NCBI GenBank assembly: GCA_001465935.1 | Contig: LNKV01000005.1 | Span: 372,001 to 436,000, forward strand | Length of the DNA stretch: 64,000 nucleotides | Direction of reading: 5' to 3' | DNA from: Clarireedia homoeocarpa | Taxonomy: Eukaryota; Ascomycota; Leotiomycetes; Helotiales; Rutstroemiaceae | Shown here: in pieces, positions 54,987 to 64,000 of the stretch | Layout of the letters: every line of letters begins with the position of its first letter | Position numbering within the stretch: the first letter of the stretch is position 1 | Position numbers and translations under genes: made by a program | The notes under the pieces: model-generated | Seen by the model: the letters and a program-made list of their open reading frames with translations, nothing else | The model's database searches: none | What the model was told of the DNA's origin: nothing

Positions 54987-55763
54987 TTTTTTGGCGATGA
55001 GCTACATTAGTGGAGTGATTGCAAGATTTCGGTGGTGATGTTTGTCTGAGTTGCGTTGGGCCTGGGTTGATTTTAGTTTTGATTGCTTTGGGACAAAGTT
55101 AGTGTTAGATAATTCAATGAGAAGATTCTGGTTTCAAAAAGATCTGATATCGCACAAGTCATGTAGTGACACAAATCAAGTTGACGCCCCATCCGAAGAA
55201 ATGGTACTGCTAGATTAGGCAGAGTGCCACGATCCAGTATTCTTTTTAGAAGCTAGGGTACATACCTAATGAGCTTTTGTAAACGCAGAGTGTTGTAGTA
55301 CGTTGAGGGCCAAGACAGGGATGATGTTACCGAATAGGACGATGGTGTTTTGAAAGAATATGTAGTTTTTTAACGATGGCCCTTGGCAGTTCCAAAATCA
55401 TCTGAATCCTCACCAAACCAGCGCCAAATGTTTAAGATTGGCGTCTCTGTGAAGTTCGCCCAAGCGCCATGTAACTCCGCAGCCGCATTGCAGGATAGAA
55501 CTTCAGGTGAACGGGTATTACATCGTGTTAGATTGTCGCAGAAATCTTCCATCGCATATGTAAAGCATACCATACAGGCATTTGATGACTTTCCGTAGCC
55601 AACTGTATGGTTCTCTTCGCGTGCCCGTCGCCTCACGTCGACCTTCCCAGTATTGAATTGCTCAGTGCTTCGACAAACATTCGCCATCCAGTATGTTTCA
55701 TTGTGTAAACCATCGCCAGAAGGAAAATGCCAAAATAATCGCTAGTGAATACTTGAACAGCAG
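54987..55763. other. Intergenic region
   Basis: A minus-strand frame 55370-55687 (105 aa, six Cys, begins MANVCRSTEQ) has an ATG but no family I know and no signal peptide; it may be chance or 3'UTR of the minus-strand gene that ends at 55764. Confidence 0.4.
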
Positions 55764-56060
55764 TCATGTTGACTTCGTCTTCAAATCATGTATAACCACT
55801 TCTCCCTCCTCATCCCCTGTGCCATGCGCTTTTCCTGTTCCTGCTTTTGGCGGGTATTCCACTCCATCTTTCTCAAACTTAGGTTCGCAGGTACATTGCT
55901 GATCGTTAGGAATCGAAGAGAAAACCGAAGGAAGATGTTGGCCACAGCCAAACCAGGTGTCCTTTTCTACGTGGTGCAAGCAGACGTTAGAACGATGTGG
56001 GAGGAGGTGCAGTGGTGGGGGAAACCTACGACAGGTGGGGCAGGTTGCTTGTCTGCACAT
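55764..56060 (-). CDS. Small conserved Cys-rich protein
   Basis: Minus-strand exons 56060-56030 and 55966-55764 (63-bp intron GTAGGT to ACGTAG), 77 aa. The protein starts MCRQATCPTCQKDTWFGCGQ and continues HLPSVFSSIPNDQQCTCEP, FEKDGVEYPPKAG. The join creates CPTCQKDTW. The pattern CxxC...CGxH...CxC matches a family of short fungal proteins of the form MCRxATCxTCxKxTWWGCGxHxPSVMDxIPExxxCxCEP, probably zinc-binding, function unknown. A longer open frame extends upstream to 56231 but the ATG at 56060 agrees with the family start. The acidic tail is DEEGEVVIHDLKTKST. Confidence 0.8.
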   Translation of the reverse strand: MCRQATCPTCRRFPPPLHLLPHRSNVCLHHVEKDTWFGCGQHLPSVFSSIPNDQQCTCEPKFEKDGVEYPPKAGTGKAHGTGDEEGEVVIHDLKTKST

Positions 56061-57132
56061 ATTTTTGAATGGTTCTTGGTAGGAGAGTAATTGATTCTTC
56101 TGAAGATCTTGGCCAACTGCTTTTCGCTCAACAGATTTTGTACAAAGTCCTGTATCTCGAGTTTTTATATCGTGAAAGGTTCGTAGAGAAGGCGGGCGTG
56201 GCGGGGTAGAATGCCAGGGTCTTAGCGCCAATTTAGGGTTTCACTTCGGCGACAACTTGGAATATCGCCGACCATGTTTATATCAACATTCTCATAACTT
56301 GTGCCACAGATTGGTGCAATAAATAATTGCTCTTTATCGAACGCTTTCGTGGTTTTCGATTCCTCTAAACTTGCTTCAGCAGGTCCATCCCGAGTGGGAG
56401 TAAGCGTGGAAGTCCCAAGATTCACCTATTTTCAAAGAGTTATCAGGAAGTTGTCAGATAGCTCTCATGTATCAGATCGTCGAAGGAAATCCAGTCTTGT
56501 TCGACCGTCCTGATGAGCTTATTCGTCTAGTCTTCAATCGACATGGCCTCAATTACGTATGTAATGCTTTTATAAATTTACGGTGGTTCCTCGTCGCGAA
56601 TCAATGAGCCATTTGAATAGTCAAGTTAAAACTAATGCTCGTATCCCCACCAACACCCTGGGGCAGTAATTGAGGATGTATGCTGTGATTGCCATGTATG
56701 TCACATCTTTTCCCTTTCATCCTGTCAGTACAAAGTCATCCCTGTCGTCAAATTCTTTCAGGGGACACTGGCAACAGATTTGTCTGCATTGCAGCAATAG
56801 CTTCTACGAGCTGGTGATCTCAGCCGTCAGAAAGCTGCAAGCTGACACAGCAATCGTAAGATTATAAGTTATCGTGCTAGCATTGCTTAAATCAAACTCA
56901 CCTTCAGTGTTTGATGTGACCATTGAGCTCTTTATGCAAGTATAGTCATCACATGCAAGTGCCTCTATTGTGAAACCAAATATAAGCCTAAATTGTCACT
57001 TCTCTGGAAGTGGGGTCACTTTTGGAGTTTTCACATCTATAATATACTCATGTACTTCCCCTCCTTCAGAAGTATCCGGATTTTGTGGTGTAGAAGCATA
57101 CAAGATCCCATCTGAACTCCAAGAATCCAAGA
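56061..57132. other. Intergenic region with gene scraps and a micro-MITE
   Basis: 56467-56560 reads MYQIVEGNPVLFDRPDELIR and further, then a GTATGT donor-like site; with no partner exons it looks like a relic. Near 56729 another scrap (YKVIPVVKFFQGTLATDLSA) is open for a short way. The element 56969-57035 precedes the next gene's start by about 100 bp. Confidence 0.4.
56969..57035. mobile_element. Ultrashort MITE, copy 2 (67 bp)
   Basis: Ends TGTGAAA and TTTCACA, same core (TTGTCACTTCTCTGGAAGTG), flanked by a perfect 5-bp duplication TCTAT (56964-56968 and 57036-57040). It lies in the promoter region of the adenylation gene. Confidence 0.75.
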
Positions 57133-58903
57133 ATGTGTTCGACTGCCACTTCAAACGATGACTATTGCCTTCAACCTTCTTCCGCCGCGGCTGTCAGCCG
57201 TGCGAACACATTATTTCCCCATCTTTTAGAAAAAGAAGCCCGCGATGACCCTCAGCGTATTGTAGCCATGCTCGCCAAATCCTCCGATATCTCGCAAGGG
57301 TTCCAAAACATCACAGCTGCCGAGTTTCTGCGTGCAGTTGATTTCACGGCCCATTGGCTTGACAGCCAGCTACACGGCTTTACACCCAATGAAACTATTG
57401 CTTTCGTTGGTATACAAGATTTTCGCTATCCTATCTTGGAACTTGCTGCAATGAAGACCAGGCATCCGTTACTTCTACCTAGTCCCCGTAACGCCGTGCT
57501 GAATACTGTTTCTTTGATGAAGGCGACACAATGCACTAAATTGCTCTATACTCCAGAGTTGATGCATCACGTATCATCTCTGTTGGAAGCCATGGATTCA
57601 CTCCGCATATTCGAAATTCCTACATTTGAGGAGATGCTTGAAGGGCCACATCAGCCGTACCTATACAATGCTACATGGGAAAACAACAAAAACGATGTCG
57701 TATTAATTATCCATACTTCGGGGTCGACTGGTGCACCAAAGCCAATAATATGCACTCACTCTTTTCTCGGTACAACGGTCGGTCTTCCAATGTTGACACC
57801 AGAAGTACCTGGGCGCCAAAGAGGTGATTTAAGTCGACTGAAGAAAAGCGAGTTGCTGTGTTCTGGCTCGTACTTCTTTCATATCTCTGCTATCTTGATT
57901 GGCTTCACCATCCTCACACAATCGATTACAGTGGCTTATGGCCCACCCGACGTACCGATTAATGGGAAGATCATGCACGACATCATGAAAAGTTTGCCGA
58001 TCGACGCATTAGTGAACGCTCCTAGCGTCATTGAGTCATTGGTCTTAGAATATGGGGCAGATCTCCAGACTGAAATATCACGACTAAAGCACATCTGCTG
58101 GTTTGGAGGTAAATTAACGCTATTTACTGGGCAGAAGGCTTCTAATATGACGTTATATAGGTCCATTATCACCAAGGCTAGGCGACTTACTCTCCAAGCA
58201 TACCGGAATCGTCATCTGGCAGCTCTTTGGCTCGACTGAGGTTGGAATAATTCCCCTTCTCGTGCCACCACCGGAATTCTGGCCATATTTCGAATTCCAT
58301 CCCCTTCTAACCCCAATCCTCGAAGAGACCGAGCCAGAATCTATGCTTTACGAGGTCGTGTTCCATAAACACCCCAACCCTGAACTTTCCTGGAGCCAAC
58401 CTATCTTCCACTTGAAGCCTGAACTTAATGAATGGCGCACGAGAGATCTGATCCGTCGCTATGATGGCCCACTTCCAGATGATGTTGGTCCTCTTTACAA
58501 GTTCGAACGCAGGCTTGATGACCAAATTGTACTTTCTAATGCTCACAAAGTCAACCCTGTTCATATGGAGCTGCTGTTGCAATCGCACCCGCTCTTGAGT
58601 GGTTGTCTTATCTTTGGCGAAGGAAGGAACAGGTGTGGGATATTGTTGGAGAGAAAGAATAACCTGGAGATAAGTGATGAGGAGTTGATGGAGCGCATTT
58701 GGCAAGATGTGGAAAAAGCAAATGCGAGTGTGCCCGAACATGCTCGAGTGTCACGGGATTTGGCTCTCGTGGTTAGTAGTGAGAGAAGGTTTGTGCGCGC
58801 AGCGAAGGGGACTGTTGTTAGATCGTTGAGTATCAAGGCTTATCAACGCGAGATTGATAATGCTTATGCATGTTCTTTGAATGGCAGAAACCAGCGGTTC
58901 TGA
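57133..58903 (+). CDS. Stand-alone adenylation (AMP-binding) protein, NRPS-like
   Basis: Exons 57133-58108 and 58161-58903 (52-bp intron GTAAAT to TATAG), 572 aa. The AMP-binding core shows VVLIIHTSGSTGAPKPI (P-loop), ICWFGGPLSPRLGDLLSKHT across the intron, IVIWQLFGSTEVGIIPL (A5 motif) and YKFERRLDDQIVLSNAHKV (A7/A8 region, usually GRxDD). The C-terminal sub-domain ends AAKGTVVRSLSIKAYQREID with the A10 lysine. Fungal NRPS-like enzymes normally go on with a carrier domain and a reductase or thioesterase; here the frame stops 20 residues after A10, and no carrier Ser motif follows in the next kilobase. So it is either a natural stand-alone acyl-adenylating enzyme or a truncated one. Substrate unknown; expected in cytosol. 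The 5' start is the first ATG. Confidence 0.82.
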
Positions 58904-59941
58904 TACAAATAAATAGTTAGCAGCTGCAATATGGATAGATTAGGAGAAGCTCATTGCGGAATCAATTTTGTCCTCAATTCTTCAATGTCGCAAAGGTTAT
59001 ATTGTTTCTGACATGAGCCAGTGCAGCGAGCCACTGACCGGCAATCAATCATCAAGAATTTACGCTGGGATTGAGTCTTCAGTTTATTTCCAAAAGCTAT
59101 ACTAGTAAATTGTCCTCACCTCTTTAACATGTGTAGCGATTTTCGGCGATTCAAATACATAACCAATATAAAATTAAATTCATGAACCACAGCTTATCTT
59201 TTGGTGATCCGGCTCTTTGCTCTTCTTTCCCTCTCGTATATTAGGATCTTGATGAAAGGAAGGAGTGCGATCCCATGAGTATTCAGCAGACTTGCAATTA
59301 TAAGAACGAAGATAGTTTTTCCTTGATGAATATTCAGGGTGGAAATGCGCCCTGCTGACTGCCTTTGATACCCAGCAGTTAACAACTGGCCGGAAACATC
59401 GAGTGTTGTTCTTTCCCCGGGCTTGAAGGCTCTTTGACAGGGACAACAAGGGGGCAGAGGAAGGGATTTCATCAATCACATTTCATAGATTTCTAGTAAT
59501 TCTTGTCTGCTCTTTCTACTATCAAAGTCCATTTTCTTACTTTAGCACCTTCTCTCAAGAGTCTACAGTCTCTCCTACCCCTAACCCGCAGATTAGCCGG
59601 TGCGAGATGATGTTCCTAATGCGGTTAGCTTACCTAGCATGGAACTTGTTCGAACCTAAATACGACCTATATTTTCGCTACTTTGGTCCTCGGTGTAACA
59701 GTTACGCCAAGCTTTCGAGAAATTTCTATACAAAGCAGGGAGGATTTTATCCACACCTCGACTTTTCAGCCAATAGTATACAGAGAATGAAGGGCCGTGA
59801 AGCTATTCAAACTCCCTGTTGTGATCTACATTGGCGTAACTATTAGGCCTGAGACGAAGTAGTCTCCAATCGATATGACTTCACGTCCCAACCGGTGCAC
59901 ATATTAAACCAATTGCTGGAACAGGAGCACGGCTGCTAACG
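58904..59941. other. Intergenic region
   Basis: No gene firmly supported. A minus-strand frame 59472-59194 (92 aa) has one membrane-like stretch (TIFVLIIASLLNTHGIALLP) and could be a small membrane protein or a relic; no family known. The plus-strand frame 59607-59846 has no motif. Confidence 0.35.
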
Positions 59942-61546
59942 ATGATGGCAGATCAAGCCTGTCACCAAACAAATGCGCTCGCGTGTGAGGTCGATGTAAA
60001 AGCAAAGCAGCCCCTCTATCCTACTCCCATGGCCAACACGGAGGCAGGTTACTTCTAAATGATGGTACAAGACTGGCATATTGACTCGCATTAGGATAGT
60101 TGTTCAAAAATCAAACGAAGATCATCGCAAGGCCAATCTCCCACCTCCCCTTCTGCATTCACGAAGCGACAGCGATTATCTCCTTCACAATATTATGCGA
60201 CAGATGAAGTTAGTGGCATCCGCGACGAAGCAGTGCTAGAAGAAGCCGATGTTCACTATCAAGCGTCACTCGTGGATAATACGAATCCGATCCAGTACTG
60301 GACAAAGGAATTCCGCTGGCCCAAGGAGTATTTCGTGCCTCATCACAACATGCTTGTTAGTGAGAGTTCGTCGTCCCCACTTCGTAGCAGACAATGGGAA
60401 GACTGGAATTCTGGACCTAGCTCTGCCATCCCTAATGATCAGAGGCCGACGGAGGCTAAAAGGTCTAGATACTTACACCCAGGCTACGCGATTCTCCTTG
60501 CAGCAAAGGGTAGCTTTATGCACGAAGTTCCTGAATTGCGTATCACAACCGAGAGCAAGATGTTGTGTCAAACCCTCCTCACCACCGAGCAGCCAATTCC
60601 TGAAGGCACATTGTTCGATGATGACATATTCGAGGCAACGTGCAGTGCTATACATGATAGAAACGAAGCCATGGTCGTCCGGGATATCTCACCACTCATC
60701 TGCCCATCGGCACAAGTGTTGGCAATTAAAGGCGCAAAACACCTTAAGATCTTGACCGAGAGCGTCAACGAAGACTGGGATAGCGCTATACCCTTTTGTG
60801 GTCCTAGCCCACAACCTGATTACTCTGTTGGATTCGGACGATCTGCTTTCACACAATCACAGATAGGAAAGCTCACACTTTTTACTAAGGAGCTTATGGA
60901 TGACTATACCTCTTATTTCATGAGTACATGGTATATGTACTTTCCCTTCCTCACCTGCGAAGTAGAGTCTGGTGCTGGGAACCTCGAAGTCGCGGACCGG
61001 CAGAATGCTCACAGCATGACGATAGCAGTAAGAGCCATAGTGGAGCTCTTCAAACTAGTCAAACGGGAGCATGAACTGCACCGGGAAATCCTTGCATTTT
61101 CAATATCTCACAGCGATTCGTCGGTCCGGATTTATGGTCACTATGCTGCCTTAGATGGTGCCAACACCACTTTTTACCGGCATGATATTCACAGTTTGTG
61201 CATCGCTGGTCACGAAAGCAAGGAGAAATGGCTCGCGTATACATTCGTCCGCAACGTCTACGATATTTGGATGCCGAACCATTGGAAGCGTATTTGCGCT
61301 GTCATTGACCAGTTGCCAGAGGGTATCAACTTTGCGCTTTCTGACCTAGGCTCGTCGGAATTGGCATTGGGAACTCCCATTGATGCTTCTTCGAACCAAT
61401 CTACCCCCGATTTGACAGCCATGACTGCGGGCGCGGATCATCAGAGCCGTGACGTTTCGATGGGTATTACATCGGCTACTTCAACGTCGCAGGCAGATGA
61501 TGGAGGAGCTGTTTTCAAGAAGGCGAGAACTTTGAGTCTGGAATGA
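59942..61546 (+). CDS. DUF7924 domain protein, first exon uncertain
   Basis: The main exon is open from 60095 (after GCATTAG) to 61546, 483 codons. It begins with a Ser/Lys-rich part (QSPTSPSAFTKRQRLSPSQY) and then the domain: NPIQYWTKEFRWPKEYF, AAKGSFM, LFEATCSAIHDRNEAMVVRDIS-like block, QPDYSVGFGRSAFT, YMYFPFLTCEV, ADRQNAHSMTIAVRAIVELF, LHREILAFSISHSDSSVRIY and FVRNVYDIWMPNHWKRICAV. This is the fungal DUF7924 family, function unknown; the core resembles a nuclease-like fold only by guess. No ATG lies before the domain in this exon. ATG 59942 with a donor at 59996 (or 59990) and acceptor 60094 gives one frame, but both donors are weak. Confidence 0.7.
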
Positions 61547-62537
61547 TTATTCCACTTCAGGGTCAGGTGTTCATGTATGAGACGGTAGCAAGAGGCCGAT
61601 TTCTGCCAATGTCTGGGTTCAAATGGTGTATTACTTGGCTCTGGAGATGTGTTTGTCCCAGTTATTTTACGTTACGATGCATTTGAAAGCCAATGCTGTT
61701 TTATCAATGACTCTGGCTTGGACGTTCAAAAACCATTTTTAGATACCGAATCACCTTTATTGGCAAGTTTGGAATTACTTTGCATATATCTCACTAACCG
61801 CGCGGAGAATATACACACGTCTTTCCTGCCTCCTATTCCTTTGTGTTACCATCTGGCTGAGAGGGTGCAGGGATGCCAGATTGAAGGAACTGAAGAGTTA
61901 ATTTGCTTGGGAAACTCTAAGGTAATGGTAATGGGATTTGGAGGGTGTGATGACTCGTACCGATTGCACTTGAGTCGTATACGTAGTTAGCCTTCGTCGT
62001 GCACATGTAGCTGCATATAGCCAGCCTAGATACTACTTCACTAAGGGCATCACTAAGTATATCCCTGGGGGCTCTGTGGTTCTATATTACGCCTCTTCTT
62101 CTTCTTCCTCCTGTAAATAGTCTTAGTTCTGTAGTTCAATATTCTAAGGTCATTCAGCACTTTCATTGGTGGTTTCGTCACAGAGGGTTCCTTACATCAG
62201 TCCACCACCAGACACTAGAAACGCAGAATACTCGGCATCATTCGCTATTTGTTATTATAATTCAATCGCATATACTAAGACTACGCAAACTAAGGCAAAA
62301 AGAGAACCAGACCCCCCCACAATGCAGCAGCAGTAAAGGAAAAATCAAAAAATCAAAAAATCAAAGCGAATGTCGAAAATATTTCCATGTTCTTATCCAC
62401 CAGCCCTCCGTATGTATGTTTCAAATCACTCTTGAACCCAGTCTGCAAAACTCTAACTCATTGTATATTAGTATCACAGCATGGCGTAGCTTAAACCAAC
62501 GCCTTTGGTGGCGTGTGCCAGAGTGTCGTCGTCCTTT
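61547..62537. other. Intergenic region
   Basis: No gene supported; the frame 61649-61990 has no motif. A stretch of C7 and short A-tracts occurs near 62313-62360. Confidence 0.45.
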
Positions 62538-62759
62538 TCATATCGGCCAGCACGCCCACGCCCGCAATGCCCTGAAGCCCAAGCTTATCAAAGCTCCCCA
62601 TGCCATTCTCAGTCCAGCCCGAGAGCGTCCAGCCAGGCTAACGCGCGAATCCAGTCGTGGTACCTTTTTGGCCTCCTCCTCAGTGATCTCGCTTTTGTCG
62701 ATATGGTTTTGCCTGAAGAAGATCTGTGTCTTGCGCATCGAGCGGGTAATGTCACGCAT
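62538..62759 (-). CDS. Small hypothetical protein, 73 aa
   Basis: Minus-strand frame with ATG at 62759. The sequence MRDITRSMRKTQIFFRQNHI, EITEEEAKKVPRLDSRVSLA and GRSRAGLRMAWGALISLGFR looks like a conserved protein: the charged EITEEEA segment and an amphipathic or membrane-like C-terminus (AWGALISLGFRALRAWACW). I cannot name the family. No intron needed, although a GTACCA could act as donor after EEAKK. It lies about 290 bp downstream of the O-fucosyltransferase-like gene on the same strand. Confidence 0.45.
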   Translation of the reverse strand: MRDITRSMRKTQIFFRQNHIDKSEITEEEAKKVPRLDSRVSLAGRSRAGLRMAWGALISLGFRALRAWACWPI

Positions 62760-63052
62760 TATACCCAGGAACTAAGCGCGGTGAGCTTGTCTTGAGAACG
62801 GGGGGTTTTTTTCACTCGGTGCTTGAGAGAGCTATATGGGAAGCTGGTTATGTAAAGATTTGTTGGGAGTAAGCACGCGGTTGCGCATTGTTCACGGTCT
62901 TCGTGTTTATGGAAGTATGTGTTTAGGTGGGACATCGTGTGAAAGATATTTTTCATAGTACAGTAGGAAGAGAAACATTTGGAGCTAACTTTCTGGACAG
63001 CCCAAGACCTAACATTCAAAGTCCACGGAACCGCGACGTGACTCCCCCAAAA

Positions 63053-64000
63053 TCAAGGCCACAATCCCTTCTCCCACTCCTGCCCCTCATCCGCCTTCCC
63101 AAAAACAACACTCAACCCATACCCCCCCGGCCCCTCCTTCCCCTTGCCTTCCCCATTTTTCCCCTGACCGCCCGCACCATCCCTAAAACTCTGGAACCCA
63201 CCCCCTCCATAGCCACCCACAGGCCCCCCCACAATCCCCCAAGTCTTACCCTTCTCACCTGTACTCCCCCGATCCCACGTAAAGTCCTCCAGCTGCGGGA
63301 TCCAGCTGCCGTTGCCCCAAACCACATGTCTGCGGAGGGCAACATTCCACGAAAACGATGACTCGAGTGTGCCGCCGAATTTGGTGGATTTGAGCAAGAC
63401 TTCATAGTCTACGAGGGAGCGCTGCGCGGGGGAGAGATGCTGGTATGATTTTAGAGCCGAGGGGGTTAGGGAGAGGAGAGAGTAAGCGGTTGTTACGGTC
63501 ATGGGGCGAGTGGTGTAGTTTTGGGCGTGGAGGGTGAAACGTTTGATGTCATGTTCGGAGGCGGAGACGAGGTAGATGAGGAAGAGTTTGTTGTGTTTGG
63601 CGGCTTGGAGGTAGTTTTTCGTTTGGACTTCGAAGGGGGTCCATCCGGCTGCTGTGGCATCGTAGGCAGTTCGCAGGTGGGCACCGTAGAACATTCTGCC
63701 TTGGATGCCTTGCTCGGGGTCAAAGTTAATTTTGAATCGGCGTGATAGAGAAAACAAGACGGTAGAGGCGAGAGTGCGGATTTCAAGAGTAGGTCGGACG
63801 AGACGACCGAATTGAGCAACGAATTTGGAATCGTCATAATGGAGAGGCCATTGTAGGAGTGAAGGTTGGATAGTGACGCGAACAGGTTTTTGCGCGGAGA
63901 AATCTGACTGTGTGTCATTAAGCCAGATAGTGAAATTACCTGCCCATGTTTCTGGATATGCTAACAAGGATTCGAATGGTTGACCCAGCTTATCTTCTAG
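63053..64000 (-). CDS. O-fucosyltransferase-like protein, 3' part (5' end outside window)
   Basis: Minus-strand frame open from the window edge (64000) to the stop at 63053, 315 codons, incomplete at its 5' end. Motifs: FYGAHLRTAYDATAAGWTPF with the HLR core of GDP-fucose O-fucosyltransferase-like proteins, then LFLIYLVSASEHDIKRFTLH, and near the end SLVDYEVLLKSTKFGGTLES with SSFSWNVALRRH, which is the usual acceptor-loop block of this fungal family. LAYPETWAGNFTIWLNDTQS lies upstream. The last 75 residues are Gly-rich (GGPVGGYGGGGFQSFRDGAG) and probably disordered. It should act in the secretory pathway on glycans or proteins; real activity is not known. Confidence 0.75.
   Translation of the reverse strand, partial: LEDKLGQPFESLLAYPETWAGNFTIWLNDTQSDFSAQKPVRVTIQPSLLQWPLHYDDSKFVAQFGRLVRPTLEIRTLASTVLFSLSRRFKINFDPEQGIQGRMFYGAHLRTAYDATAAGWTPFEVQTKNYLQAAKHNKLFLIYLVSASEHDIKRFTLHAQNYTTRPMTVTTAYSLLSLTPSALKSYQHLSPAQRSLVDYEVLLKSTKFGGTLESSFSWNVALRRHVVWGNGSWIPQLEDFTWDRGSTGEKGKTWGIVGGPVGGYGGGGFQSFRDGAGGQGKNGEGKGKEGPGGYGLSVVFGKADEGQEWEKGLWP

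Noticed and set aside
1..64000. tRNA, rRNA or snRNA genes
   Set aside because: I looked for B-box-like GGTTCGANTCC and cloverleaf-compatible sequences on both strands and found none convincing; a covariance search would be decisive.

Overview
The window is nuclear DNA of a filamentous ascomycete (Pezizomycotina). Short GT-AG introns of about 45-150 bp with CTRAY-like branch sites, single-copy eukaryotic housekeeping genes, HET, But2, 2EXR and DUF5672 families and many small inverted-repeat transposons all point there. The domain mix would fit Leotiomycetes, but that is inference. Many listed start positions use non-ATG codons; I moved starts to ATG and rebuilt exons by hand.

Layout. 0.3-1.8 kb: a decayed coiled-coil gene (minus strand) split by a 608-bp MITE. 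2.2-10 kb: an unknown single-exon gene, a RED-like splicing factor, an Apn1-type AP endonuclease and a His/Pro-rich unknown gene. 10.4-16.5 kb: a secreted cupredoxin-like protein (minus), a DUF5672 membrane-anchored protein and a nitronate monooxygenase. 17-23.5 kb is a repeat-rich island: two related TA-flanked MITE families, a GC-rich palindromic repeat, a probable solo LTR and three relatives of a small Lys/Glu-rich gene, at least one of them broken. 23.9-32 kb: a 2EXR protein, the spindle-checkpoint kinase BUB1 (MadBub type) and an AAA+ protein with degenerate Walker motifs. 34.3-45 kb: an epoxide hydrolase (minus), the thiazole synthase gene with a TPP riboswitch in a 5'UTR intron, POL5/MYBBP1A and pyroglutamyl peptidase I (minus). 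45.5-55 kb: two secreted But2-like proteins around a kinase-HET gene, then a broken BTB-like fragment. 55.7-64 kb: a small Cys-rich protein (minus), a stand-alone adenylation protein, a DUF7924 protein, a small conserved-looking ORF (minus) and the 3' part of an O-fucosyltransferase-like gene (minus) that runs off the window.

Most striking observation: between the kinase exons and the HET exons (50002-50503) lie eight consecutive well-formed introns of 51-73 bp separated by seven exons of exactly 3 nt each, all in phase 0. They join a protein kinase domain to a HET (allorecognition / cell death) domain through a linker coded one residue at a time. Every subset of the microexons keeps the frame, so up to 128 linker isoforms are possible from this segment. 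I know of no described fungal gene with such an array. RNA evidence is needed, but the signals are directly visible.
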